DNA of 64,000 nt from Trissonchulus latispiculum (Eukaryota; Nematoda; Enoplea; Enoplida; Ironidae). A program made the translations under genes and the position numbers. Shown here one piece after another: positions 12,475-24,212 of the stretch. Below the pieces are notes generated by a model that was not told the origin of the DNA, searched no databases, and saw only the letters and a list, made by a program, of their open reading frames with translations. The stretch is taken from contig JASAND010023803.1 of NCBI GenBank assembly GCA_030248195.1, positions 21,869 through 85,868 of the forward strand, read 5' to 3'. Within the stretch, counting starts at the first letter, position 1; each line of letters begins with the position of its first letter.

Positions 12475-13599
12475 CAGAGTTGGACGCGGTCGCTGGTAAA
12501 CGCGGGTACCCGCGGGTACCCGCGGGCGGTCGCGGTAGTGGTCAAATTTTGTTAACCGCAATGACCGTAAATTTCTATCAAATTTTCGCAATTTGGGCCA
12601 ATTTGTAGCAAAAATTTTCAATTTTTTCAAAATATTTTTCGTATTTCTATTACAACAAGTGGTCCTCTGGACGAATCTTCAGGTTAATATTTATTTTTCA
12701 TTTTGTTTTACTATGCTTGGCTTGCTTACCGTAGTCCTTTATTAAAATTTGTTCAAATTTGTTCATTTCTAGTTCTGGCTAATTTGATTTTAGCCAATTT
12801 CTTAATTTTATCGGTTCAGCGGAATTGGTCACCCTACACATACAAACTTGAAGTCATTTGAATGGTCTTATCAATTGCTGCAACTTTGTTGTTTCGAGTA
12901 TTCTTTGACTCCTTACTGTTTCAGAGATGACACCAAAAACTTTTTTGGAGTAAAAAATGGACAATCTTTCGAAAAATCAAATATTGTCAGATTTTGACAG
13001 CTTCAAGAACACAGGTCGGTTTCTCAAGTATTGGCCACATTTGTACTCCCTAACGGACAGCTCTCCCCGGCATTTCTGCCAAACCAGTATTATTAAGCTC
13101 AGCAACGAAAATGTGAAATTTTAAAAATGGCAATTGGATTGTTTTGATCACGAATATTTTGAACTCAAGCAATTAATTAGAAAGCGGTCTGCACAAGCGT
13201 TTTTGGGAAAATTTCCGCGGGCTATTTTCCAGGGGTTAGAGTTTGATGTTTTGGTTTGGAAAAATAAGCGTCCAAACGTGAACATTTGTTTTCCTCAAAA
13301 CATTGAGTTTCTTTGTTAAGCAATTTCAGAAAAAATAACCCTTACAGAATCAAACTTCTTTTGTAATTTCAGTGGCGCATTCAAAATTTCACTATTCAAA
13401 TCGAAAAATAGTAAAATACATACCTTACATATACGAGGAAAGTGGAGTTTTTGCACAGATTTAAAGCTCACTAACTCAAAATTTTGCGGTCACACAATTA
13501 GCATGCGGTCTGCGGTCGCGGTCGCGGGCGGTCGCGGTCACGACTACTGCGGTCGCGGGGCGGTCGCGGTCGAGAAAAATATGTCCATCTCCAACTCTG
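12475..13599. mobile_element. hAT-like element nested in the 5.2-kb hAT, GGTCGC arrays
   Basis: Ends CAGAGTTGGACGCGGTCGC and ATCTCCAACTCTG. CGGCATAC is duplicated exactly at 12467-12474 and 13600-13607. GGTCGCGGTCGCGGGCGG-type arrays lie at both ends. The interior (13090-13320) is similar to 46370-46630 inside another hAT, including the shared string AAAAATAAGCGTCCAA. No intact transposase frame is present. Confidence 0.88.
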
Positions 13600-14059
13600 C
13601 GGCATACAATTGGAATTTTAACCAAACTGCTAGACCAACTTTATGGTTTGACAAACATCGGTGTGAAAAACAGATCCAGCTGGGAAACATTAGGGAAAGA
13701 AAGTAGTAAAAAACAGCAAAAACAAAATAATTTTTTGCTCAAATTCAATATCTATCTAGAAAAATAAATAATGAAGGAAGTGCCGGCAGCATGAATTCAA
13801 TGTGCAATATAGCTTAAGGAGAATTTTGCTCGAGTGTTGACTTGACCAACTCCGTTTTTGGAACATATAATCAAGAGCATGTAAGTAAAATATATAAGCA
13901 AGCAACAGCAGATGGAATGACCAATGTAGAATGGAACAAGTAAGAGGAGAAGGGCCGTAAAAAATTATAAAGCGGGTGGCGGTAAAAGGTTTGCAACGGT
14001 GGATCTGGGTAAAACAAACAATTTTACATTTCACACAGTTAGCAGCAATTGTTGTTAGC

Positions 14060-14270
14060 GAAGTGGGAATAAAGAAACAGGATTAGATTAAAATTTTAAT
14101 CGTAGGCGCATTAAAGAAATAGGATTAAATTTAGTTCGTTCAGCTCGTTTAACTCGCTGGATTAAATTTTAATCCGTTTAATCCGTTTAATCCGAGGTGC
14201 TATTTCTTTAATGCGGATTAATTTTAATCTAATCCGTTTAATCTTTAAAGAAATAGGGCCTAAGAAGCCT
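14060..14270. repeat. TTTAATCCG palindromic repeat
   Basis: Inverted copies of ATTAAAGAAATAGG and CTATTTCTTTAATGC flank repeated GTTTAATCC / GGATTAAA units, probably a small MITE. Its outer ends contain AAGAAAC and TTTAAAGAAATAGGGCC. No duplication could be fixed. Confidence 0.55.
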
Positions 14271-14599
14271 GAAATTGTTGGTCTCGGTTTCGTCCCCAAC
14301 CCTGATGCCAATTGCGTATTTTTGACTGCGTATTTTTAAGCGTTCGACTGCCAACTAAACTCAACTTTTAAGCTACAGGAGTATGCACAGAAGGCGCAAA
14401 TTTTTTTGAATGAAATGTATAAAAAACAAAATGCGCGATGGCTCGAAAAGTTTCAAAGGAAATTAAACAGAACACACACCACAGGTCCAAAAATTTTGAA
14501 ATAAATGTAATGGAAAACGCGCCGGAGGCGCGAAAATTTATAAGGAAAAATAAACAAAACGGGCCGATGGCGTGAAGTTTTCCAAAAGAATGTAACGGT

Positions 14600-15530
14600 C
14601 AGGGTCAGGGCAGGCGCGAAACGGTTTACCCCGCTCAGTAAAATTTCTACCCCCGCGCAACAAAGTGCAACAAAATTTTTATCGCGCGCAGCAAGCTTTT
14701 TCACACCGCGCAACAAAAGAACATTAGAAAATTACCCCGTGCAACAAAATTTCTAACTCGAGCAGCAAATTCGCTCAGTACAAAACGAAAATAAATGTAA
14801 TGGAAAACAGGCCAACCGACCAAGAAATTTTTAAACGATTTTGTGATGATGAAGGATAGAATTTTTATGCGTGGGGTAAAAATGTGGTTGTGCGGGAAAA
14901 CATTTTAATACACTTTGATGCGCGGTAGTAACAATTTTGTTGCGCGGCGATGAACATTTTGTTGCGCGGGACAACATTTTGATGCGCTTTGTTGCGCGAG
15001 GGTAAAAATTGTACTGAGCGAATTTGCTGCTCGAGTTAGAAATTTCGTTGCACGGGGTAATTTTCTAATGTTCTTTTGTTGCGCGGTGTGAAAAAGCTTG
15101 CTGCGCGCGATAAAAATTTCGTTGCACTTTGTTGCGCGGGGGTAGAAATTTTACTGAGCGGGGTAAAATTCGCTGCTCGAGTTAGAAATTTCGTTGCACG
15201 GGATAAACTTTTAATGCGCTATGTTGCGCGGGGGTAAAATTTTGCAGCGCTTGATAAAATTTGTATGCGCTTTGCTGCGCGCGGGTAAAAATTTTGTTGC
15301 GCGGGGGTAAAAATTTTACTTAGCCTGGGTAAAATTTGCTGCTCGGGTTAGAAATTTCGTTGCGCGAATAAACTTCTAATGCGCTTTGCTGCGCGCGGGT
15401 AAAAATTTTGTTGCGCTGCGATAAAAATGTGCTGCACGGGGTAAAATCTTGACGCGCTTTCCTGCGCGGGGTAAAAATTTTACTGCGCGGGGGTAAAATT
15501 TTTGCTGCGCACTGCGCGGGGGTAAATTTT
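14600..15530. repeat. TTGCGCGGGGGTAAAAATTTT array with inverted arm
   Basis: More than a dozen units of the pattern TTGCGCGGGGTAAAAATTTT occur. The block at about 14610-14790 is the inverted complement of about 15005-15190, including the distinctive segment with CTCGAGCAGCAAATTCGCTC. Beyond the inverted part the array continues in one direction to about 15530. It is CpG-rich and locally very unlike its AT-rich surroundings. Confidence 0.7.
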
Positions 15531-15847
15531 TCCTAGCCTGCACATGTGCAGGAGTTGTGTAGGCATTGCCCATGCGTGTCCTACATATTTCGCCTTCAGG
15601 TCTAAATTTGTTTAGTTTCAGTTCAAACTAGATTTTTAGTTTCAATTTCAGTCACTAGCTTGAAAAAGACAATATGAATGGCAACAGTGAATGGCAACCA
15701 CAAAAACAAAATCCAGCTTTTGCAAAATTTAAACCCCTGCAAAAAATTAGTTCAAGTCCATTTTTAAGAGTGGAACCGGCCGGTTCCAAATCCTACCGGT
15801 TCCGGTTCCGGTTCCAACCGGTTCTAGTGGGACCGGTCCCAACTCTA

Positions 15848-15984
15848 CTAATAAGATTTTAAAATTTGAGAAAGTAAACCTTGATTTTAGCTTCAAACAG
15901 CCAAAATTTACATTAGAACCGGTCAGGTTCCAAAAGCCACCGGTTCCGGTTCTACCGGTTCTTTTGGAACCGGTCCCAGTACTA
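15848..15984. mobile_element. Solo right end of a GGTTCC-type hAT
   Basis: ACCGGTTCCGGTTCTACCGG units lead to a terminus GGTCCCAGTACTA at 15984. The next bases, TGAGTAAA, would be its target duplication and belong to foldback copy 2. That foldback starts abruptly here, so this GGTTCC element seems to have inserted into or rearranged its left arm. Confidence 0.6.
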
Positions 15985-17056
15985 TGAGTAAACACCAACA
16001 ATGTATATATTTTTAGAATCCTCAGGAACTCTAGATTTCGAAAATCCAGGAAAATCCGGAATTCCGGGTTTCATTCACGGCAAATCAAAATTTTCAGTTT
16101 TTCGCCCACATTTTGTCGTAATAAAAATTTTGTTTTGACGATCGAATAGAGCTGCTCCCGCTGCACATTTTTGCCCTTACAAGTTTTTCACGAAAATGCA
16201 TCCAATTTCCATTCCGGGTTTTCAAAATTTCCGGATTTTAAAATTTTCTCCAATACTCACAAGATGGGTATCATTCGAAAGCTTATCGAGCTGAACAACT
16301 TTTCTAATAGAATGAACTCTTGAAAATGCACCCAATTCCCGGAATTCGAGAAAACCGGATTTTCCGGATTTTAAAAATTTTATCCAATACCCCCCACACT
16401 ATGGGTATTATTCGAAAGCACTTGATGAGCTGAACAAATCTTGTAATAAAACCAACTCACAAAAATGAGCCCAGTTTTTGGAATTCGCGAAAAACCTTCA
16501 AGCTAGAGTGAAATCCGAAATTCGTGGTTTTCTGGAATGTGGTGCATTTTCAGACATTGGTCCTATTACAAGATTTGTTAAGCTTATCATGAGCTTTCGA
16601 ATGATACCCATATTATGGGGTATTGGAGAAAATTTTCAAAATCCGGAAAATCCGGTTTTTCTCTAATTCCGGGAATTCAGTATATTTTCAAGAGTTCATT
16701 CTGTTACAAAAGTTGTTCAGCTCTATAAAAGCTTTCGAATAAAGCACATCTTGTGGGTAGTGGGGAAATTTTTAAAATCCGGAAATTTCGAAAAATCGGA
16801 ATTTCGGAAATTGGGTATTTTAGTGAAAAACTTGTTGGAGCAGAAATGTGCAGCGGGACCAGCTCTATTCGATCGTGAAAACAAAAATTGCGCGAGAAAC
16901 TGTTTTTAAATTTTCCGTGAATGAAACACGGAACTCCAGATTTTCAGAATCTAGAATTCCTGAGGATTCTAAAAATATATACATTGTTGGGGTTTACTCT
17001 AAAGGCTAATCTGCTATAAACGGACAAAATTTGTACAGACATTTTTGGTCGTACTA
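15985..17056. mobile_element. Foldback element copy 2, left end missing
   Basis: Homologous to 5794-7339. The right end is ATTTTTGGTCGTACTA followed by TA, and the arms contain the CATTCGAAAGC and GAGCTGAACAA modules. The left arm starts at GAGTAAACACCAACAATG, about 80 bp inside the expected terminus, where the GGTTCC hAT end abuts. There is no hAT in its centre, unlike copy 1. Confidence 0.8.
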
Positions 17057-17463
17057 TAGTATTATTGGCCGATAGTTTAGGAACCTGACATTGCAAACGA
17101 TTACTATACTACTGAATGCTCGGACCGATTTCCGATTGTGGACCCCGGACAACTGTACTACCGTAAAAATTTGAACATAGATGCCGCCCAAACTACGCCG
17201 GCATCCAAGGCCTGCGTCAAGCACCATGCTGCTTCCTATAGCTAGAATAACTTCCGACGATCGGAATCACTCACTGCTATTATGTGATCGTGCCTAAGTA
17301 GAATATTAACGAAATTTACAGCTTGCTACTTACAGAATAATGCTACTACAGTGTTTATAAAAACCGTAGATACGACTTGCTTAGAAATAAAGGCAAAAAC
17401 AACGAATTTATTGAAATAAAACAAACACTGATTTATCATACACATGTAAAATAAACACGGAAC
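17057..17463. other. Gene-free stretch
   Basis: No gene, RNA or repeat boundary was recognised between foldback copy 2 and the MITE at 17464. Confidence 0.45.
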
Positions 17464-17831
17464 CAAGAGTACATAACACGTAACAAAAGAGTATGACAGC
17501 TGACATACTCCGTGTATTACAAACGTGACGAGTCCTCTGGACGCCGACGGCTGCTGCCCCCCCCCCAAATTGGTGATACCCAGTCTAAGCTGAGGTATGC
17601 TTACTCGCTCTATGCATGTTGATTAAAGCTCGAAAACACTAGCAGTATATACGTGAGCGAGTTTTGTGTGTTTCGAGCTCTAAAACACAAGCATAGCGGG
17701 TAAATTTGTTTGATTCACTGGGGCCCAATTTTGGGGAGAGGAGTCAGCCGTTACCTAGCGCGCAGAGGATGTGTCACGCTTATAATACATAGTGTGCCAG
17801 CTGTCATACTCTTATGTATTATGTACTCTTG
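17464..17831. mobile_element. MITE with ~85-bp TIRs, CAAGAGTACATAA family
   Basis: Left CAAGAGTACATAACACGT and right ATGTATTATGTACTCTTG are inverted complements. The similarity continues for about 85 bp (shared AAGAGTATGACAGCTG, GTGACNNNTCCTCTG). The 7-bp flanks ACGGAAC and ATAAAAC differ by three transitions, so the duplication is uncertain. It is 368 bp long with no coding content. Solo ends of the same family occur at about 28297-28330, 31596-31620, 34046-34074 and 36579-36610. Confidence 0.75.
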
Positions 17832-18619
17832 ATAAAACAAACAAAGCCAAAGGAAATACGAAACATTCCACGTAATATACAATTTAATAGTAAAATCAAG
17901 GCGAAAACTAAATACGATCTCAGTTGCAACTGTCCCTGTAGAATTTTAGGGAATATCTTAATAGAACAGAACCAAAAGCACTTGTGAAAGATTATGAATC
18001 AAAAGCAAAGAAGACTACTGAAAGCACACATATGTATCATTTCGGTTGAACCTAGAGCAAGATTAGCTATACAAAATTAGCAAATTGAAGTGGCATCAGG
18101 TAAATATTTTATTTGGTTTTCTAGTAAGTGAAATCCGATCCAACCTGATCCAAACTCGTTTCCCTGTAAACGTTTTCCTTTCGTCGATTTCCACAAACTG
18201 CCAAAATTGAAGAATGTTTGGTAAAAATACTAACATTTTCAACTATGATTTTACATTATAATTTTCAAGTAAATAATACAAAGAACACGAACACACAGGC
18301 TTATTTTTATTTGGAGGAAAAACAGAAGGAGCTCCCTCAAAAGTAATGCTGAAATTTACTACAGCCCGTTTTGGGCAAACCCAGCCAACTCCGTAAAACT
18401 TGCTTGTTAAAAACAAACCATACACACAGCACCGTGAAGGGAGCAATGAAGTAAAACCGAAGTAAACAATGACAAACCAACGGATCAAATGAAGATTAGA
18501 CAACCAATACTAATCAATTGTATATTCCTATGGACAGCGATAGTGTTCTATGATACCATACAATGCAATAATGTGATCTTAACGGCAAACCAACAGCGAC
18601 AACAGAGGATGTAGATCAC
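17832..18619. other. Region downstream of the PARP gene, gene-free
   Basis: Contains the presumed 3' untranslated region of the PARP gene next to 18619. An open frame at 18243-18503 (-) has no recognisable domain and was not called. No canonical polyadenylation signal was identified with confidence. Confidence 0.45.
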
Positions 18620-21484
18620 TTAAAATTTATATTTGAACTTCGTCTGAACAAGATACTGCATATTTATCTGGGCAACATCGTAAACAATGTATCTAAATAA
18701 AAACATGTAAAAATTGACTAGAGCCAACAAATAGGTCCAGACTGTTTGACTCACAGACGGGAATTGTAAAAGCATTAAACCTGGGTAGGCTCCAATTAAT
18801 ATTGCCTAGCATCCACTTTAGTTTCAGAATCAGTAGTGGCTGTTTCTGACCCAGTTTCAATAATTTTAGTTTCAGTATGAGATCCAAAATATTTAATTTT
18901 CGGTCCTCATTTAAAATTAATTTCGGCATCAGCTTCAGTTTCTCAGCGACACAAAATAGTTGGTTTTAATGAATGATCCAAAAACGAAGAAAACTCTACC
19001 GGCAAGTTTCAGACGTTTAATTTAAGTTTTCATAAGCTTTAAAGAAATTCGGTTCCGCACGGATCATAACTGTTTGTCATTAGCAAGCGGTCACTAATCC
19101 TTTTGCGGTTCAACGAACTAACATTACAGACAATTTTGTGTCTAATTTCGATCAGTGTTATCATGGTGATATATACCGCTTTAAAACACAAACATAAATA
19201 GTTCCTTCTTACTCGTTATACAGCAAACTGGATTGTCCCTTGTTAGCACTAATTCCTTTTCCCATGGGGACCACAACACCATCCTCTCTCGTGACATACC
19301 CCTTAGGATCGGGACTTGTCATACCGATGCCCCAGGTGCTATGTTTCCCAGCCGGGAGCTTAGTAATAGGATCAGCCTGTGTTCGTTCATACCTAAAACA
19401 GTTGAAACAAACGAACAAAGGTACCTAAGGGCTGACTATTTCCAATTCATAACTATAGTTGAATGATTTAAAGAGGTCCTTAAACTTAAGGAGGGTCCAT
19501 TTTTGGTTAGGACCATCTCCGATTTCGCTCATTTCCACACATAATGATCTTTAAGTAGGATAATTTAACGAGTTTTAAAATTAAACCCGTATCTCTTACG
19601 GTTTTTTAGTAATTTCACCTCAAAGTTGAGGTCCGCATGTGTTAAACATAGGAAACAGAAAAAGTTGAGATTTTATTCTTTGTGCCAAAATTCTCTCGAC
19701 GAACAGTTGCAATCCTGCATGCGCCTAATCCTGCAATTTTGTATTTATAATGTAGCTATAATCATAAACTGCGGTACGCTGGAAGTACATAGAATTTTGA
19801 TTTAGGCCCCTAAAGTTTAAAAAAATTTTATTTATCGAAAGCAGTGGAAATTCGTCAAAATGTAATGTTTCTTTCTTGCAGCTGAAAAGAGGGGTCTTCG
19901 GAAAGAGTCTTGCTCTAAATCAAAGACCTCAATAAAAATTCTAACTCCAGGGTTCCGTAGTATATACTTGAATTAGCGGTTCCATTGATACCAATGGCTC
20001 CATTGTATGTTTTTCCAGTTTCGAGATTTTTTGGCGCAAAAATGGGCATTTTTCGCAAAATTTCTAAATTTCGGTTTTTTCGAAAATTTGGCTAGATTCC
20101 GACAACAGTATGGTCCTAAACTGCCTATTTGTATTGCAACTCGTGTATTCATGTCTTTGGATCTATTTGAAGCATGCATTATGCTGAGCTACGTCAAGTA
20201 CTTTTCAGCGTGCCAAACAGGACCCTCGAACCCCGAATTTCTCCTTCTCAAAACAGCGATTTTTAAAATTTTTCATAATATGGCATATTATACATCACTG
20301 ATCACTCGAAAGCTTGATTGCAGGGATGAATTTTTCTCAAAGAACTATGGGTCAGAAATGCTTCTATTTTAAGTTAACCGCTATTAAATGTTTCATTACA
20401 TCAGGAGGAAAAAGGGCCTTGTTTCTACAAGAAATTCTTTAGAGAAGCTTCCGATCAAGCCCATCCGGTTGGAAACTGTACAATGTTTTTAATAGTTTTT
20501 AAAGGTGTGCGGAGAACTGAACGAAACAACTCAAAATTTAATCTTGATATGCACGGCATATGTGACTAACTTATGCATGAAAATGAGTCGCCGAAAATTT
20601 TTTATGATGAAACCTCCCTTAAGCAGGATCAGCTACAGCTGTTGAGTAATTTCACCTCAAACGCAAGCACAAGATATAAAACTTTTTCCAATTTCCTGTG
20701 TTCAACTCAACACAATATGTACATACGCTTCAACTAGTATATTGATTTAATTTATGATTCAAGCAAATATAAAATCTTGAACAATGAATGCTGAAACCAC
20801 CTCGGTGAATTAAGTAAGTAAAAATAGCCCAAAACCTACTTACATTTCACCCAGTGCAACTTCACACAGAAGCAGCAGTCCCACATTGTTCTGTTTATTG
20901 GTAAAGCAATAATTGGCTGACTTTGAAACCATGTCCGCAAAATACACACCTTTGCCAAACATGTAACCCGTCTAAAATAATTTAAAATATATAGCTTAAA
21001 GATTGCTTTGAAAAAAAGTTTAAAATTAACAAAAGTTGAAACTCGGCTACATTTAGTATACTTTGCAATAAACTAACAGTTAACTATGATCGCACATACA
21101 CACGAAAAGCCAATTTTTGAATCTTGTGGCAACTAACGTAAGTTACGAAGCAGAGAAAGCTGTAAAACATGGCACGGCACATCTCAAAGCAAAAGCCCTC
21201 TCATAGAGCCACAAACGTTTTAATGCAATGAACTAATGCTGGTTGCTGAGCTGCAAGAACTGGAAACTAAAATGAAAAATCATGCAACGCCCATCGCACA
21301 ACATGAACTGTACACTTTAACGTGAACTCACCACAGGAGCTTCTGGTGGAGCAATGCGGAGCCCCTGCGATAAAATACCCGCATAATTTGATAATCTGGA
21401 ACCATGCCACAATAATCGCCGGTTGTGCAAACCCTTGAAAGGTTTGTAACGCTGTGCTTCGCCTTCCCGAGCAGTTTTGAATAC
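18620..21484 (-). CDS. PARP1: PARP1-like poly(ADP-ribose) polymerase, catalytic end (4 exons, 5' part not found)
   Basis: PARP1 is a nuclear DNA-damage sensor that transfers ADP-ribose from NAD+ to proteins. Four minus-strand exons, 21484-21332, 20971-20844, 19392-19213 and 18692-18620, join in phase through GT/AG introns and encode 177 residues plus stop. They carry the whole ADP-ribosyltransferase signature: [20 protein letters not shown] with LWHGSR (NAD-binding His), [35 protein letters not shown] (catalytic Tyr) and SLLYNEYIVYD (catalytic Glu). The [10 protein letters not shown] string and the C-terminal [14 protein letters not shown] favour PARP1 over PARP2. The expected zinc fingers, BRCT and WGR domains and almost all of the helical domain are absent upstream. 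Only about 1.2 kb separates this from the hAT at 22705, so upstream exons must lie beyond the GPCR, have been lost, or be too diverged to see. Product family is certain; completeness is not. Confidence 0.9.
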
Positions 21485-21856
21485 CTAAACAAGATTAGCC
21501 CAATCGAGATGACCTCTTTTTCTGATACAACGAGGTGCCCCCTCATGCGGGGAGAAATAATCACGCAAACATGTCTCTGCTGGTTATCATCTTCCAAACG
21601 GAGAATATTTATTTTGTAAAGACAAGCGAAGCAAAAAAGCAAATTAGCGTGACAAACGTCATACTCATTTTTGACAGAAAGCACTCATTTGTAGAACTCA
21701 TTTGTAGAGATCACTCACTAGGAACTCAGTGGTGGAAGGGGATGGGCAATTACTGTCACATAATGATTTCAGCTTAATCGCTCGAATCTGACGTTTGTCA
21801 AACGTTTAGTCAGTATGTACTCTTGCTTACAGATTAAGCTTAGACAAAAATTTTAC

Positions 21857-21898
21857 CTCAACAACTTCCAAGCCGATTTCAGTGGTCGAGAGGGGAGT
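21857..21898 (-). CDS. Possible short upstream PARP exon (LEVVE)
   Basis: On the minus strand GGCTTGGAAGTTGTTGAG is followed by GTAAAA and encodes GLEVVE in phase 0. This matches the LEV-[IV]-[DE] that precedes the REGE segment in PARP1, and it would splice in frame to the exon starting at 21484. However, the frame is closed by a stop at 21899-21901 and there is no AG acceptor in between, so a normal exon cannot be drawn. An alternative frame stays open from a good acceptor at about 22030, but it would shift the catalytic exon out of frame. Either the acceptor is non-canonical, the locus is damaged, or the match is chance. Confidence 0.3.
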
Positions 21899-22633
21899 TT
21901 ATGCAAATTAGTTGGGACACAATCCTTTGTAGAGCAGCCGACTGTGCCATTTTGGGCGGCAGTGACCCGTAGAGAAACGCTTGGCTCACTTTTGAGGGGT
22001 ACCTCTGTTTCGTCGTCTCCAGTTGTATCTGAAATAGTGAAGAAATAAACCGCATCCTTTATATATGATGGTTTACGTACAAAAGCGAGTTTTGTACAAT
22101 TTCCTTGTTAGTGTCATTTAATCAATAGATCTTTAGCAGTACCTTCCTACGTTAACATTTTATCCTTTACTGGCAATCGAGATGAGTTCCTTTAGTGTTC
22201 TTCCACAAACCACCCACCTAATGCATATACATGTATTCGAATATTCAATCAAACGCTGATGTTTACCTGAATTTCATTAATTTCAAAAAAGAAGGGTATA
22301 AAACACGATTTCGGACCCGGTCCTGGCCCCGGACCCGGGCCCAGCCCGGGTGCATAAAAACTTTTATTTATTTTTTTATTTAATTTTATAAATATTTAAT
22401 TTAAATTCAATTAATTAATTCTTTCCGTGTTTATGCAAACCCAAAAAGAACGACTCTGTCTGTCTAAAGTATGTCTATTTTTGACCATCAACATGCAGGC
22501 CCAGCCGACGAAATCGTTCCAACTTTCATTTTTACACTCTTGATTTTACTAAAAGGCATTTGTCGAACTCACCCACCATCTCGCATACGGCAGAAGAAGA
22601 AAGTCATGCACCCCCGAAGGCCCGAAAAATTCA

Positions 22634-22706
22634 GACGTCCGGTGTGACTCGAACCCACGACTGTTTGCGCGCTAGGCAAACGCTCTGCCAACTGAGCTAC
22701 AGAGTA
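22634..22706 (-). tRNA. Decayed tRNA-Ala(AGC)-like sequence, pseudo or SINE head
   Basis: A minus-strand cloverleaf-like sequence has an A box TAGCTCAGTTGG, a good anticodon stem TTTGC/GCAAA with loop CTAGCGC (anticodon AGC), and a B box GGGTTCGAGTCA. The T stem has a mismatch and the acceptor strands do not pair. It lies in the GPCR intron just 3' of the last visible exon. The hAT at 22705 inserted at its 5' edge, separating the acceptor strand from the rest. A tRNA-derived SINE is an alternative. Confidence 0.5.
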
Positions 22707-24212
22707 GTGTTGTTTTTATTCGCATGTTTTAGTTTTGATTTGATTTTTGATTTTTTATCAAAACCGCCGCACTTTTGATTTGATTTTTGATTTTTTATCA
22801 AAACTTGGTGGAGTTTTGATTTGATTTTTGATTTTTTCAAAACTTCTACAGTTTTGATTTGATTTTTGATAAATCAAAACCCAAATAGTTTTGATTTTTG
22901 ATTTTTAGTACAGTTTTTTAGATTCAGAGTTTTCTGAGACTGTGGCCACTTCCAGACACTTGTGCCCCCTCCTGCCACTAGTCTTTCACCTAGCTTTCTT
23001 TTGGAAAACCTGGTTTCCATGCACGAAACCGAGTTTCTGTACACAGTAAAATTACAAATCATATAGCTGTTTAATGATATAAATTTTATTATTTTTACAT
23101 ATTTTACATTGCTTATTATAAATCATTTATTATATTCACTCTTGAAGTTAGAGCTATCTTTTATTAAAACGTTGCTGATATTTTCTCTTCTCCTTTAAAT
23201 GGATACAACGAAACTAATTTTAGTTTACTGGAAATTGCTTAGGAAATTCTAGAAGTTTTTAGATTTTTGCAGTCAGAATTAAAAGTATTCGTGGGACATC
23301 GTTTATACCATTCGATGCCTCTATCAAATTGCTGCGGTTCTTTTTAGCCACAGTGATATTTAAGGTGGTGACTCCTTTTGGAGACATCAACTTTGAACCC
23401 TTATTACTCATTCATTATTTGGAGTTAGAAAGAAATTTTTAGATATATCAAAATACAGCTTATCATTTTCTCTTTCTAAAAAATACAACAAAGCTAACTT
23501 TAGCTTTCGGAAATTATTTTATTGCATTTTAGAAGTAATTTAATTTTCCAGATTTTTTGCAGACTAAAGTAATTTTTTTCGCGAGACATCGATTACATCG
23601 TTCGATACCTCTATCAAATACCTAGGGACCCTTTTTTAATTGTTATGAAATCACTCTTCGTTAAAAAGAAATTAGCTAAAATGTATGCGTAACCTGGATT
23701 TTGCCTATTTTCCCCAACTTTGGCAAGCTTTAGCTACAGAGCTTTAGCTATAGCTATAACTTTAGCTACAAAGCAGCAATCGGGGCAACTAAAGAGGGTC
23801 CCTGGGTATTTTTGTGTAAAACACAACTACTAAGTGGCAACTCATTAGCTTGCACAGTAAATGCTCTACAATCGCTGGAAAAAATTTGGTCATGTTTTTG
23901 CAAAAACTACATTTTATATGATAGTGATAGCAGCCTACGAGATGATAATTGGAAGATGGCCATGCCTCCGATAATTGGTCTCAGTGAGACCTTCAAATCG
24001 ACACCTTAAGTTAAATTTTACGACTAGTGTAAGTTGAGTAGTACTCTGAGACAAGACCGTCAACCAAATAAGAAAGTTACAACTCATCTAAGACTTGCGC
24101 ACATTCAGTGGCAGAAATCAATAAATAGGGTACTGAAGAAGTCTGTTTAATATTATTGGGTTCCCGCCCTTTTCCAAAGGGTTTGGAACCCTATGTTCTG
24201 GACATGTTTATT

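Larger units (their letters stand above)
10632..15847. mobile_element. 5.2-kb hAT-like element, GGTTCC arrays
   Basis: Ends TAGAGTTCGGACCGGTTCC and GGGACCGGTCCCAACTCTA, with CTAATAAG duplicated exactly at 10624-10631 and 15848-15855. Arrays of GGTTCCGGTTCC point inward at both ends. It is long enough for a transposase gene, but no frame longer than about 90 codons and no recognisable transposase motif was seen. Part of its length comes from later insertions: another hAT (12475-13599), a TAATCC palindrome (about 14060-14270) and a GCGCGGGGTAAAA array (about 14600-15530). The left interior resembles that of the GGTTCC element at 45241-47390. Confidence 0.88.

Noticed and set aside
10632..15847. 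Autonomous hAT with a transposase gene
   Set aside because: Its length allows one, but all frames are short and no hAT catalytic or dimerisation motif is visible.
21328..21684. 118-codon minus-strand open frame
   Set aside because: It covers the PARP catalytic exon in a different frame and runs through both of its splice sites; the PARP frame is the real one.
21857..22029. Long exon from a good acceptor at about 22030 to the donor at 21856
   Set aside because: The open frame (TTGDDETEVPLKSE...) ends in phase 2 and would read the PARP catalytic exon out of frame; its sequence does not resemble the PARP helical domain.
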